64,000 nt of DNA from Craspedostauros australis. Taxonomy: Eukaryota > Bacillariophyta > Bacillariophyceae > Mastogloiales > Achnanthaceae. The translations under genes were made by a program, and so were the position numbers. The DNA is taken from assembly GCA_026770025.1 (NCBI GenBank), contig JAMXDE010000004.1:248001-312000 (forward strand), written 5' to 3'. The notes below the pieces were generated by a model, which did not search any database, was not told the origin of the DNA, and saw only the letters and a program-made list of their open reading frames with translations. Below are positions 1 through 10,005 of this stretch, one piece after another (positions within the stretch are counted from its first letter, which is position 1; each line of letters opens with the position of its first letter).

Positions 1-2691
1 TGCCTGCTAGACGGGCGGATTCGATCCATGATGGTGGTCGGGGCGTACAGATCGAACGAAGTCTCGGACCTTCTCGAGGCGACCTTGGAAGAGATTGACA
101 GCTGTAAACAGCCGCACTCATTGCGCGTGGAATGCATCAACGTTGGCGATCTTGCGGTCGATGATGTTCAACAGATATTGGTGCAGCTCCTCAACCCCAA
201 ATCGGCAGATACCGTCGACGAGCTGTCGGCGATCATTCACAGCAAGACACATGGCAATGCTCTGTTCGTGCAGCATTTCATCCGCATGCTCGTCGATCAG
301 GATCTGCTGTGCTACAACGTTGGGATGTCGAAGTGGACGTGGAACGAGAAGCACGTTCAGCAGCAGACAGACGCAACGAAGAACGTGCTCGACTTACTGA
401 TGTCCAAGCTGCAGCATCTCGAGGCTGCGCGCCACGTCCTACCGCTAATGGCGTGTCTGGGCAACAGCTGCCACGAATCGATGGTCCGAATGGCATTGGA
501 AGGCTTCTCAGATCATTCCGGCCAATCCAGATGGTTTGAAGTGATGTTTGGAACACATCCTTCAACCGTCGCAAAGAACCTTCGATTGGATCTGGAGATG
601 TGTCAACGAAATGGACTGATTGTCCAACAAGGACGAGATATGAGCAATCCCCTTGATGAATCTGACGGCGCCACAAAGACAATGCGTACTACGAGCAGCA
701 TGGTGCCAACGCCTGAAAGTAGCAATGCGTTGCTCTCGTTTGTGCATGACAAGGTGCAAGAGGCAGCCTTGAAGCTGCTCGCAGCGGACAAGCTGCCAGA
801 GTTGAAATTCCGCATCGGTAAGATGCTGCTCGAGTCGATGACCGAGAAGGAACTGAGACTGCACACGTTTGTGACCGTCAATCTCATCAACAATCGGCTC
901 GATTTGCTCCCAGGGCATATTGGGGCCCGGTGCAACCCGATTCGCTCAAAGGCGTCAACTCTCAACTACTATGCCGGACGGCATGCGATGAGTTGCGTGT
1001 CATGCAAGATAGCAGCGCAGTACTTTCAGAATGCCATCGACCTGATGCCCAACGATCACTGGAGCCAACGGCACATGAATCATTCAGTGGAAGTGTACAT
1101 CGCTGCAGCAGAATGCGCCTTCATCAATGCAGATATGATGATGTTGGAGAAGTACGCAAAGGCTGTGCAGAACTCCGCGTGCTCCAAGCTGGACAAGCTG
1201 CGGGTGTACCATCTGATGATCGGAACGAGCAGAACAGTCAAGCACCGAGATGAGACTTCGTTTAATCCCATCATGTTTGGATTGAATGTTCTGCGTGGCA
1301 TGGGATCACGCATACCGGAAGGGAGGAGACGGCAGAAACTCGCCACTCTGAAAGGGCTCATTGGTCTGTCATCGAAAGTGAAACAGAAATGGGCGCCTGC
1401 CTTGCTCCACACTCTGAAGTACACGACAAACAAGGAAGCTCTGGCATACATGATGACATTGGATCGGTTGGTGGATGCTTGTTTTCAGGATAGACCTGAT
1501 CTCCTGCCTCTGCTGTTGATCGATGGCGTCCGCAAGTCCTTTGAGGTTGGACTGACGCCGTGGTCTGGCCCAGCGTTTGCTGGCCTGGCCAACCTCGTCC
1601 TCGCCCGACTGAACGATGTGCAAACTGCCACAGCATACGCCAACTACGCCGCGACGATGGTGGAGTCGATGGAGAATCACGAGGCAAAGAACCGCACTCT
1701 CATAGTTGCCAGCTCCAGAGCACTCAGCTGGGATGTGCCATTCTCTCAGCTGCTCAAGAAATTCTCAGACATTCACGATGCATCAATGTCTGCAGGAGAC
1801 TTGAACAATGCGATCTGGGCTGCCTTCATGTACACCTACGTTGGGTTGCACACCGGGCACAACTTGAACGAGGTGTACCAAGATCATCGAATCTACTTGC
1901 AACTAACGTATGGTTGCGAGTTGGCAAGGCAGGAAGAAAAGCTGAATGTACTCGACAGTCTCGTTCGCAGATTGCTGGGGCAACCGTACGAACCGAAGGA
2001 TCAATCCTCGTCGGACAGTCTCCTCCGCAGCAGGCATTCGCAGTCAGCCGGCGAAAGCGCCAAGGCACTGCGTCACCGTTGCTTGCGGGCGAATACCGAG
2101 GTAGTGTACGCGTCGTACATGGCAGACTACGTGACGGCAGCGGATTTGGCAGTCAAGTACTTCGAAGGAGTCATGAGGCTCTTCATGACTCATGCTGCAA
2201 GCATCTTTGCCACATTCTTCGCTGGTTTCAGCTGCTACGCTGCCATTGCGGACTCCGCCAAGCAACGGGAAAAGAAGAACAAGTATTTCAAGCAGTACAG
2301 GAAGCTCGCGCAGAAGTGTCGGGCCAAATTGGAGGAATGGACCTCCCGTGGCTGTCCCAACACTGCGCATCTTCTCGACCTTGTGAACGCCGAATGGCTG
2401 TCATTGAAGGGTGATACGACGTTGGCACTCCAATGCTTCCAGGATTCCATCCGCTCGTCGGCACGGCGAGGGCAGATCAACATCCAGGCCATCGGCAATG
2501 AACGCCTGGCCGAGTTCCACATCCGAGACGGAGAGGCGGGTGATGCGCGTTACTATTTCGAAGAGGCACTGAGATTGAACAAGGAGTGGGGCGCCACAAC
2601 GAAGGTGAAGGCTTTGGAGGAGCGGTGCGACATGCTTGAGATCTTCAACGACACAAGCGAGAAGGCAATGGACGCATCCACGTCCGAGTAA
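1..2691 (+). CDS. STAND-type ATPase with C-terminal helical repeats, 5' end outside window
   Basis: The frame is open from base 1, so the gene starts upstream; the first ATG at position 28 is internal. The opening residues (VVGAYRSNEV, then a helical lid and winged-helix-like part) look like the end of the nucleotide-binding fold of AAA_16/Orc1-like STAND ATPases. The P-loop itself lies outside the window. Later residues form a long helix-rich region, and the last 150 or so look like TPR pairs (LALQCFQDSIR, ARYYFEEALRLN). In known diatom proteins of this kind an N-terminal kinase or other signalling domain precedes the ATPase; whether that holds here cannot be seen. No C-terminal output domain is present before the TAA at 2689-2691. 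From position 994 on, the gene is repeated at 52837-54534, where it is broken. A role in signalling or as a switch is inferred only from the family. Confidence 0.7.
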   Translation, partial: CLLDGRIRSMMVVGAYRSNEVSDLLEATLEEIDSCKQPHSLRVECINVGDLAVDDVQQILVQLLNPKSADTVDELSAIIHSKTHGNALFVQHFIRMLVDQDLLCYNVGMSKWTWNEKHVQQQTDATKNVLDLLMSKLQHLEAARHVLPLMACLGNSCHESMVRMALEGFSDHSGQSRWFEVMFGTHPSTVAKNLRLDLEMCQRNGLIVQQGRDMSNPLDESDGATKTMRTTSSMVPTPESSNALLSFVHDKVQEAALKLLAADKLPELKFRIGKMLLESMTEKELRLHTFVTVNLINNRLDLLPGHIGARCNPIRSKASTLNYYAGRHAMSCVSCKIAAQYFQNAIDLMPNDHWSQRHMNHSVEVYIAAAECAFINADMMMLEKYAKAVQNSACSKLDKLRVYHLMIGTSRTVKHRDETSFNPIMFGLNVLRGMGSRIPEGRRRQKLATLKGLIGLSSKVKQKWAPALLHTLKYTTNKEALAYMMTLDRLVDACFQDRPDLLPLLLIDGVRKSFEVGLTPWSGPAFAGLANLVLARLNDVQTATAYANYAATMVESMENHEAKNRTLIVASSRALSWDVPFSQLLKKFSDIHDASMSAGDLNNAIWAAFMYTYVGLHTGHNLNEVYQDHRIYLQLTYGCELARQEEKLNVLDSLVRRLLGQPYEPKDQSSSDSLLRSRHSQSAGESAKALRHRCLRANTEVVYASYMADYVTAADLAVKYFEGVMRLFMTHAASIFATFFAGFSCYAAIADSAKQREKKNKYFKQYRKLAQKCRAKLEEWTSRGCPNTAHLLDLVNAEWLSLKGDTTLALQCFQDSIRSSARRGQINIQAIGNERLAEFHIRDGEAGDARYYFEEALRLNKEWGATTKVKALEERCDMLEIFNDTSEKAMDASTSE

Positions 2692-4132
2692 AGAGTCTCT
2701 CAGCTTTCCAATTCCTTCCACCCTGATCTCAAGCTCACATACTCGTAGTGCTTTGCAGTATGTTTGGTACAGAACAATGGTATGGTTGGTCCATTTGTTC
2801 GTTTGGCGCGAGTACGATCTCTGATGATCGCGACCTCTTCATGTCACCTTCACTTCGTTGACACCTCCGGCACGGACACAGTCCTCTTGATCTCTTCCTC
2901 TTTGTTCCGTGGGGAACATGGATCTGGCCGCAGAGGCGCGTCTGAGACGTCCGAATCTCTCTCTCCATCTGCGGAAGAATCTTCAGGTCAGTTTCTCTTC
3001 TCGAAGATTCGAGAAACGCGCATCACCTGAAAAATGTGAACCGCATGTGCCCCACGGACTACCATGTGTTCGCATCCGACCAATCTATCATCATCAGTTG
3101 GTTGTGCTAACCAGACGTGCAAACTAACACTCCAACACGAACCATCGGTGGCCCATCAAAGGAGGGGAAGGGAAAATGGCGTTGTTTTGTAAATGCGACT
3201 CAGAAAGAATAGAAAGTGGGTCCATTGTTGATATTTTCCAGATTTTCCTGCTGTTCGTTGGAATCAGTCATTTCACAGGTTTCGCTGTTGCTTTCCTTGT
3301 GCATTTGTGACTTGTTTTGGGTTTGGGACAAAAAGTGCATTGGTCATCGCGACTTCGTCCGCAACTCACAGGCACACTTTACCACCACCCTCCCCGTACC
3401 GACTAATGGCACACCAACCTACCATGGTGACATTGCAACCTACTTCTCTCTTCCTCCCCATGCATGCTATGCACAGTTCTTGTTAAGTTGTTGTTGTTGT
3501 TGTTGTTGTACCATATACTATAGTCTATATCTGTGTGCCGCAGGCGCTGTTGTACCGCCTCGTTTATTCCACAGGAGACCTGCATTGGGCACAGATACTG
3601 TTGGCAGGTCTTGCCTTGCCGTGTGGCTGCATACAATTGTGTATGCCAGTAGATGTGTAATGTACACATGGGCGTAACGCATGGTGGCGCTAGCCGCCCC
3701 CACAGTGGATCGGGTGAAGCGTGCTGGGCGTGTGGTTGCGTCTCAGGATGTTGGATGCAGATGGTGCACAGCGCATCCATGCTAGCTGCTCTGGAGGAAC
3801 TGTGGTCTCAACATGCAGCATGCCATGTGTCATGGCTAGAAGCTGTACTGCTCTGCTTGGATTGGTTCCCAGCAGGTTCTGGGCAAGCTGATGGAGGTGG
3901 GGAGGTATGGACATTTGTGGTAGCTCTACAAGGGCTTCACAGTAGGAGTCCTTGCACTGGGACATCATGCCATGCTTGGCTTCTTCCCAGAGCTTGTGAT
4001 TTTGGCTGGACCATTGTTGTAATGCCATGTGTTGGAGCTCGTGAGTCACTCTGGCTTGCCAGCTCATGTGCTTGTGGTGGTGCAATCTTCACGGAGGTAT
4101 GGGACTGTGCTTTCTGTACTCTATTGACTCTG
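2692..4132. other. 3' flank of ATPase gene, no convincing gene
   Basis: This interval holds the 3' untranslated region and spacer. The first 300 bases are CT-rich, and a (TTG)n microsatellite lies at 3488-3509; it is shorter in the duplicate near 55331. Open frames at 3216-3677 and 3653-4150 have composition unlike the neighbouring genes and are not called. The only frame with a somewhat protein-like look is on the minus strand at 3690-4085. Confidence 0.6.
3690..4085 (-). CDS. Doubtful glutamine-rich open frame
   Basis: This 132-codon minus-strand frame is rich in His, Gln and Leu (MHHHKHMSWQ near the start) and preceded directly by a stop codon. It begins with TTG rather than ATG, so a complete gene is unlikely. 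The duplicate at 55625-55924 keeps the same reading for 99 codons with three amino-acid changes, then stops where this copy has CAG. The family is not recognised. It may be the remnant of a gag-like or host gene, or chance. Confidence 0.15.
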   Translation of the reverse strand: MHHHKHMSWQARVTHELQHMALQQWSSQNHKLWEEAKHGMMSQCKDSYCEALVELPQMSIPPHLHQLAQNLLGTNPSRAVQLLAMTHGMLHVETTVPPEQLAWMRCAPSASNILRRNHTPSTLHPIHCGGG

Positions 4133-4878
4133 TGTTGGCAAGTTCCATGATTGGAAGCCTACAATCATGGAAGACAGTGTTGTTGATAGTTGTTCTGTTT
4201 GCTATTTCATTACATTGGCACTCTGATCCTCTTGGTGTCCATTCTCTTGCCTGATGCTCTTGGCATGTTTGACTGTCTTGTAGATTGGGTTGTCCGACTA
4301 TGAGTTGGTACACGAGATGCTCTCTCACTGATATTGTATTCTCTCTCTCTCTCAATATTGTGTATTTGCACTACATGATACTCCATTCATTCACTACTGG
4401 TTCCTACTCCACAAGTACTTACCATTTGAAATTCACCTAGTGTATCCATGATCTTGATGTTCTTTGGTCATTGAATCTTCACCTTCTGCTTCTGACATGG
4501 AGACAGATGTTGATGTGGTGACATGATGACATCCTGTTGACGTCAGTAGGCGTCCTTCTGCTCTCCAGATGTCACATTCCATCAATGATGCGATGGTCTG
4601 TCAGATGATATCGTCATCTGGGGTTTAGTTGGGAGGTACCTCGAGCTTCGCTCGACACCATACGTTCCCATTGATGGATGGACGGACGATGTTCCTGATT
4701 CTCTCAGAAATCACTGATTACAAATTTCCTCCAGAAATTCTGCTCGTTTTCGTGTGTTCCATTTCCACTGTGATTCTGACAAATCACAGCATACTATTGA
4801 CACGAATATAGTTTACCATCCGTACATGTATAAGAGAATAACAGGTGAACGATGCACATATACACATACATCTTGACA
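4133..4878 (-). repeat. Solo LTR, Copia family I (old copy)
   Basis: The element starts TGTTGGCAAG and ends CTTGACA. It aligns end to end with the LTRs at 35079-35870 and 42225-42999 but is clearly diverged. Orientation is that of a minus-strand element. No internal retrotransposon sequence accompanies it, so it is a solo LTR left by recombination. The same LTR sits at the matching place in the second copy (55972-56720), so the insertion happened before the duplication. No clear target-site duplication remains. Confidence 0.85.
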
Positions 4879-5602
4879 TGTGGCTATCGAATGTGTGGAA
4901 TGGCATGAAGAGGCGAAGGATCTGTGGACCAGAATAAAAAGCCAAAAAACAACAAGATGCAGTCCGTGCGCAACACGATAATGAGCAAAAAAGACGCAAG
5001 TTGTTTTGGAAAATACGCAAGAATGTTTCGCCATTTGGTGGCCGGCATCCCTTTTTGACTTTCGTTTTGCTTCGTCGCAATTTAACAAAACGCCGTTTTC
5101 CCTTCCCCTCCAAAGATCTCATGTCGCTTTTCATTGTGCGTCGACGTGGTGTCTGAGGCGTGATTTTTTGTTTTGCATGGTTGGGTTGTGGCGAGCTGGA
5201 TGAGGTCAACGCGTATTTCACGATTCACAACAGAACGCAACACGATGCGAACGAAACGGTGTCACTTTGGGTGAATCCATCTCATCAATGTCATAAAATC
5301 TGCATGCCTCGACCGCAAACACACCAACACACACCAACACACACCAACACACACCAACACACACCAACACACACCAACACACACCAACACACACCAACAC
5401 ACACCAACACACACCAACACACACCAACACACACCAACACACACCAACACACACAGACGCACACAGACGCACACAGATACACTCGCCCCCTGCGACCATC
5501 ACAAAGAGAGCCACAAAGCCACTCACATTCCACAGGCACCAACAAGTAGAGAGCAACAGAAACCAAGAAAAACAAAGCAACAAACCACAAGGACACAAAA
5601 AC
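4879..5602. other. Upstream region of the vWFA gene
   Basis: This spacer probably carries the promoter and 5' untranslated region of the gene starting at 5603. The stretch 5480-5600 is A/C-rich (caacaagtag, aaacaaagcaac), a composition common in leaders. No TATA box could be assigned. The decamer array listed separately lies about 130 bases before the start codon. Confidence 0.5.
5321..5470 (+). repeat. Decamer tandem repeat (ACACCAACAC)13 plus (ACACAGACGC)2
   Basis: Thirteen perfect 10-base units occupy 5321-5450, followed by two units of a variant decamer. In the duplicated copy the same array has 14 units and then seven of the variant (57161-57372), so it changes length quickly. It precedes the vWFA start codon. 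Long Cys/Val or His/Thr/Pro frames across it are repeat artefacts. Confidence 0.95.
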
Positions 5603-7095
5603 ATGAACATGACGTCAATGAACCCACATGACACACCGACGGCAATAGCAACCGTCGTTCCCATGAAGGCACCCAATGACCATTCCAGCTCGGCTCCTCG
5701 TGAAGCTGCGCCATCATACATTCGCGACAAGCCGAAGAAGCTGACGGGCAAGCAAATCGAACCATTGATGCAACAAGGCTTTACCAAGGGTAAGTGCAAC
5801 GTATCATGCCATGCCATGAGACCAAGGGTTTTGCAGTGCACAGTGTGCGTTGCGTGTTGTGCAGTGCGCGACCAATGGTCATCACATCACATTGCATCGC
5901 ATGCACTGAGTGTGTTGTGTGGCTTTCACCCAACTCGAGGCTCACGTAATCGACTGACTGCTCACACGATCTTCTACAATCTGCGATTCACATTCAATGG
6001 CACTGATGCGCTCCATTCTTTCCTCGTCGTGTCAATGCTTGCTCACGAGCCACCCTCGGTCTTATCGATCAACCATCAGGTCTCTGCTTGTCTCTGAATC
6101 CCATGAAAGAAGTCTTTGCATTGCGCTTCTGGATCATCGACAATTCTGATAGCATGCGAGAGAACAATGGATGTCTTCTCGTCACCAGCAGCGACACAGT
6201 CCACAGGGTGCCATGCACACGATGGGAAGAGATCCAGGAGTGCGTCAGCTATCACATCAAACTCGCAGGCTTGATTGAAGCACCAACGCGCTTCCGCCTG
6301 TTGAACGACCCCGGTGCCAACGTCGGACCGCAGCAATTCTCAGTCGGTGAGAATCCCGACACTACGCCACATGACATGCAGGAGGCGTTGGGGATCATGA
6401 GACGCGCGCGTCCAGGAGGTTGCACGCCGCTCACCAGCCACATTCTCGCCATTCAGCAGGAAGTGTCTCGCATGGCGCCGGAGCTGCGCAGGCACGGCAA
6501 GAAGGCTGTGATCGTGATCGCCACCGACGGGCTGCCGACCGGCGAGCTGCCGGCCGACGAACGAAGACACGGTGGTCATGAACGAAGACACGTTGGTCAT
6601 GAACACAGCAGAAAACTCGTGAATGCGCTGCGACCCCTCGAGGGACTGCCCGTCTGGGTCGTCGTCCGCCTGTGCACCGACGAACCCAACGTCATCAATT
6701 TCTACAACGAATTGGACGGCCAGCTGGAGCTGTCGCTGGAAGTGCTGGACGACTTCCATCGTGAAGCGGCCGAAGTAAAAAGAAAGCAACCGTGGCTCTC
6801 GTACGGCCTCCCGCTGCACAGGCTCCGTGAATTCGGCTTCCACGACAGGGTCTTTGGCATTCTCGATGAAAGACCGTTGACAAAGACAGAACTAAGAGAC
6901 TTTGCCGCGCTCCTTTTCGGCGAAGAGTCCTTCGATGGTGTGCCAGATCCATCCACGGATTGGAAGGGATTCGTTGCGGACATCGATCGGCTGGTCAAGC
7001 AGGAGAAGAAGACATTCAATCCATCGAAGAACAGACCGTCTCCCTGGATCAGCAAACGCAAGCTGAACCTTGCGCATTCCTGCAACATCTTGTGA
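5603..7095 (+). CDS. vWFA-domain protein, two exons (copy 1)
   Basis: Predicted coding exons are 5603-5789 and 6080-7095, giving 400 residues. The 290-base intron has a GTAAGT donor at 5790 and a CAG acceptor ending at 6079. Joining the exons gives a continuous GFTKGLCLSLNP. The von Willebrand A fold starts near residue 75, with a complete metal-ion site: DxSxS at 83-87 (DNSDS), a Thr near 178 (GGCTPLT) and an Asp near 212 (IATDGLP). A short Arg/His-rich repeat (RRHGGHE) follows at about 220-235. No signal peptide or membrane segment is seen, so it is probably intracellular. Similar vWFA proteins are numerous in diatoms; ligand and function are unknown. The start is supported by the second copy, which keeps the same ATG and splice sites. 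Confidence 0.8.
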
Positions 7096-7294
7096 GTAGA
7101 CAATAAAGAGGAGGCAGACCAACAACACATGAAGCATCAGTACGATTTTGAGACAAAGACAAGAGGTACTTGCAGCAGCAGCAGCATTCACCCATGGAGT
7201 GCTCTCTTCTATCTCTAATTGCCCCAAGTAACATACATTCAAAACACATTTGTTAATTTTAACCACTATTGCTCTATTCGCATTGGATGATATC

Positions 7295-7559
7295 ATTCGG
7301 CGTCCTGACGCATGCTCTGTATGCAGTCGATCCGTCCGTCAAGGTGAATGCCTCCTTGATACGTTTCGTCTTCATCTCGTAATCATAGAAAGCCACAGCC
7401 TTCCCACCGGCCTGCTGCCAGAGGACGCCTTCTCTCGAATTTGGATTCGGGCTGAGGTAAATGGCGAGCCGTTGAGTAGCAGACACTATGTCGCCGTTTG
7501 CATCACTAACGTCTTTGTGATATTCGGTGATCCTCTCGACATCGAGCGTTCTGACCGTC
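7295..7559 (-). pseudogene. Orphan coding-like fragment
   Basis: On the minus strand this stretch reads without a stop through a natural-looking protein sequence (LDVERITEYHKDV, LAIYLSPNPN, GGKAVAFYDYEM). It is bounded on one side by the end of the duplicated block (7294) and on the other by an inserted LTR (7560). Neither start nor stop belongs to it. The family is not recognised. It is best taken as an internal exon piece of a gene cut by rearrangement. Confidence 0.35.
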
Positions 7560-8271
7560 TGTCGAGATGTACATGTGAGTATATGTCGAGATGTACGTGT
7601 ATATGTGCATCGTTCACCCGCTATTCTCTTATACATGTACGGATGGTAAACTGTATTTGTTTAGATAGTATGCTGTGATTCGTCAGAATTACAGTGAAAA
7701 TGGAACACACGAAAACGAGCAGAATTTCTGGAGGAAATTCACAATCGACGATTTCTGAGAGAAATAGAAATATCGTCCGTCCGTCCATCAATGGGAACGT
7801 ATGGTATCGAGCAAAGCTCGAGGTACCTCCCAACTAAACCCCAGATGACAATATCATCTGACAGACCATTGCATCTTTGATGGAACATGACATCTGGAGA
7901 GCAGAAGGACACCTACTGACATCAACAGGATGTCATCATGTCACCACATCAACATCTGTCTCCATGTCAGAGCAGGAGGCGAAGATCCAATGACCGAAGG
8001 GCATCAAGATCATGGATACAAGAGGCAAAGTTCAAATGGTAAGTACTCATGGAGTAGGAACCAGTAATGAATGAATGGAGTGTCAAATGTGGAGTACACA
8101 TCAAACGCAAAGTATCGTGTAACACAAGTACATGATATTGAGAGAGAGAGAGAATATGAAGAGTAGCGAAAGAGCATCTTGCGTGCCGACTCATACTCGA
8201 ACGACCCAATCTACGAGACAGACAAACGCACCAAGAGCATTGGGCAAGAGAACGGAGACATCGAGAGTATC
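7560..8271 (+). repeat. Truncated inverted LTR, Copia family I
   Basis: This is the reverse complement of the family I LTR, beginning with the complement of CATCTCGACA. It runs through the internal CT/GA tract and stops about 80 bases short of the other end, exactly where a family II LTR (TGTTAGG) begins at 8272. The family II element therefore inserted into, or was joined to, this older LTR. Confidence 0.8.
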
Positions 8272-9018
8272 TGTTAGGAATCGAGGGCACGGCTTTGTCG
8301 GAATAACCGTGATTGCCGCACCTCCCAACATTGTTCGTCACAGCTTTGAATACTATTCGTCACATGTTCGGAGACTATTTGTCACATCTTTATATGCCAT
8401 GTCATTATGACTATGACTAAGGATACGGACGCGATTGATACCTGTATAACCGCGAGGAGGGTAGCCTGTCCTCTGGTAACGCAAGGACGACACCCATGGC
8501 GGATCAGGAGGTCCCAATACCAAACCAACCACGGCACCCATGCAGATGACGACGTCGATCAGAACGGCAAGTCCATGGGCAAGTGACGCACCTTCTTCAG
8601 AGGACAGCACGCGCCCCTCCTGCGGACAAGAACATCTGCAGGTTTGGAACATCAGAAAGGATCAGAACATCCACAGGTTTGGAACATCACCAAAGGTGAC
8701 ATCGACCATGAGACGATGGTGTCATGGGATCAACGACGGAAACATGAGATAGGCAAGTGCTCAGGACTGCAGATCCCTACCATGCAAATGTAGACAGCTA
8801 CGACGAGGCAGAGACAAGGAAGCAAGAACAGAGCATGATGAATGAGGAGGGAAGCACCTAAGAGACAACAGGACGCCCCGTGTCGCCACCGCGACAGATG
8901 CCTGCCATGAAGACGAAAATCGAAAGAGAAAGTGAGATTGTGCTCACAGTTCTAAAACGGTACAGTTTCTAACAGCGGATTAGATCACAGTACTAACAAT
9001 AACCCCGGATTTCCAACA
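8272..9018 (+). repeat. 5' LTR of truncated Copia family II element
   Basis: It begins TGTTAGGAAT and ends ATTTCCAACA, and is collinear with the LTRs at 43458-44204 and 50327-51073 with scattered differences. The 3' portion contains the shared block ctaaaacggtacag. Confidence 0.9.
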
Positions 9019-9292
9019 CGTTTCGAAACGTTACGATTGAAATCCTACGTTTCTACCATCATCAGCACAGCAACAACATCCTATCACCATCATCACCATG
9101 ACATCCTTCCTAGGTAAGACTGATCGTTACATGATCATGTTCGATGGCAAACGGTCCAGCTGGAAAGCTTGGAGTGCGAAGTTCCTGGCCCGCGCCAACC
9201 GCAAGGGCTATGGAGACTTGTATCTCAAGGACATGGTTGACGTGATTGTGAAGGAGGAACCGTTTGTCCCCTCCTCTGCTGCCCTCCCTGTG

Positions 9293-10005
9293 TATCAACA
9301 TCTAGATCGAAATTAAGGTACCCATCTCCCATGACTAGAACGTGATTCAATATTTTCTGATTCGACTCGATTTGAGAGTATAGTCGGATGAGTCCTGATA
9401 CACGATTGAGATTCAGTCACTACTGTCATCGAATCTGACGTAGGCACTGACATCATCGATGACATCAGAGGATCGGTCATTGTGATCCTCGGAATCGAGA
9501 TTATGTTTTAGTCATGGTACGCTGACCTGTCTAGCCATGCCGAGTGCATCATTGAGCACGTAGCAACAACATTTAGGATCCAGAACAACATCGTCAGAGG
9601 TGATGCATGCACCACGTCGACGTAGACGGATCAACTCATATGTGATCAAACAGAGATCAAGATTAGGCAAGACCAGGAGAGATGAAGAAAGACCCAAGGG
9701 CGAGAATAACACGAGATATCGTGTAAATCAACATGCCATCTTGGGCAATGTTTTAGGAAAGACTGCGAGATACAACACGAGGTAATCAAGCAGCACGTTA
9801 GCAACCGTGCAATAGGCACCATCATTAGAAATAGGAGATCATCATCTCATAATCCAAACTCAATCATCAATTGACACACCAACTAATAGCAACAACAACA
9901 ACACCAAACACACCAACTCCACCTCTTGGCTTGATCACCCTGGCGGCGTAGTAAGTGCAGTGTTTGGTGCTCCCCTCTTGTCCTGTGTGTAATTGCTGAT
10001 TATCA
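9293..10005 (+). repeat. 5' LTR, Copia family III
   Basis: It starts TATCAACATC and ends GCTGATTATCA. The end is fixed by comparison with 17070-17782: after the shared TTATCA the 5' copy runs into gattaacagtcg and the 3' copy into the duplicated target CTGTG. An A/C-rich tract lies near 9890-9920. Confidence 0.93.

Larger units (their letters stand above)
994..7294. repeat. Segmental duplication, copy 1
   Basis: This 6.3-kb block, running from the middle of the ATPase exon to just after the vWFA gene, recurs in direct orientation at 52837-59221. The offset is 51843 bases through the ATPase gene and about 51927 at the far end; the shift comes from small insertions, mainly in simple repeats. 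This copy keeps the ATPase gene intact, so it is probably the parent. Its right edge (…gatgatatc) is followed by unrelated DNA. Confidence 0.9.

Noticed and set aside
1560..2414. 284-codon plus-strand frame inside the ATPase gene
   Set aside because: Shadow frame of the ATPase coding sequence; codon usage and content are unnatural.
4784..5221. 145-codon minus-strand frame, repeated at 56626-57063
   Set aside because: Runs across the end of a solo LTR into spacer; identity between copies only reflects the segmental duplication.
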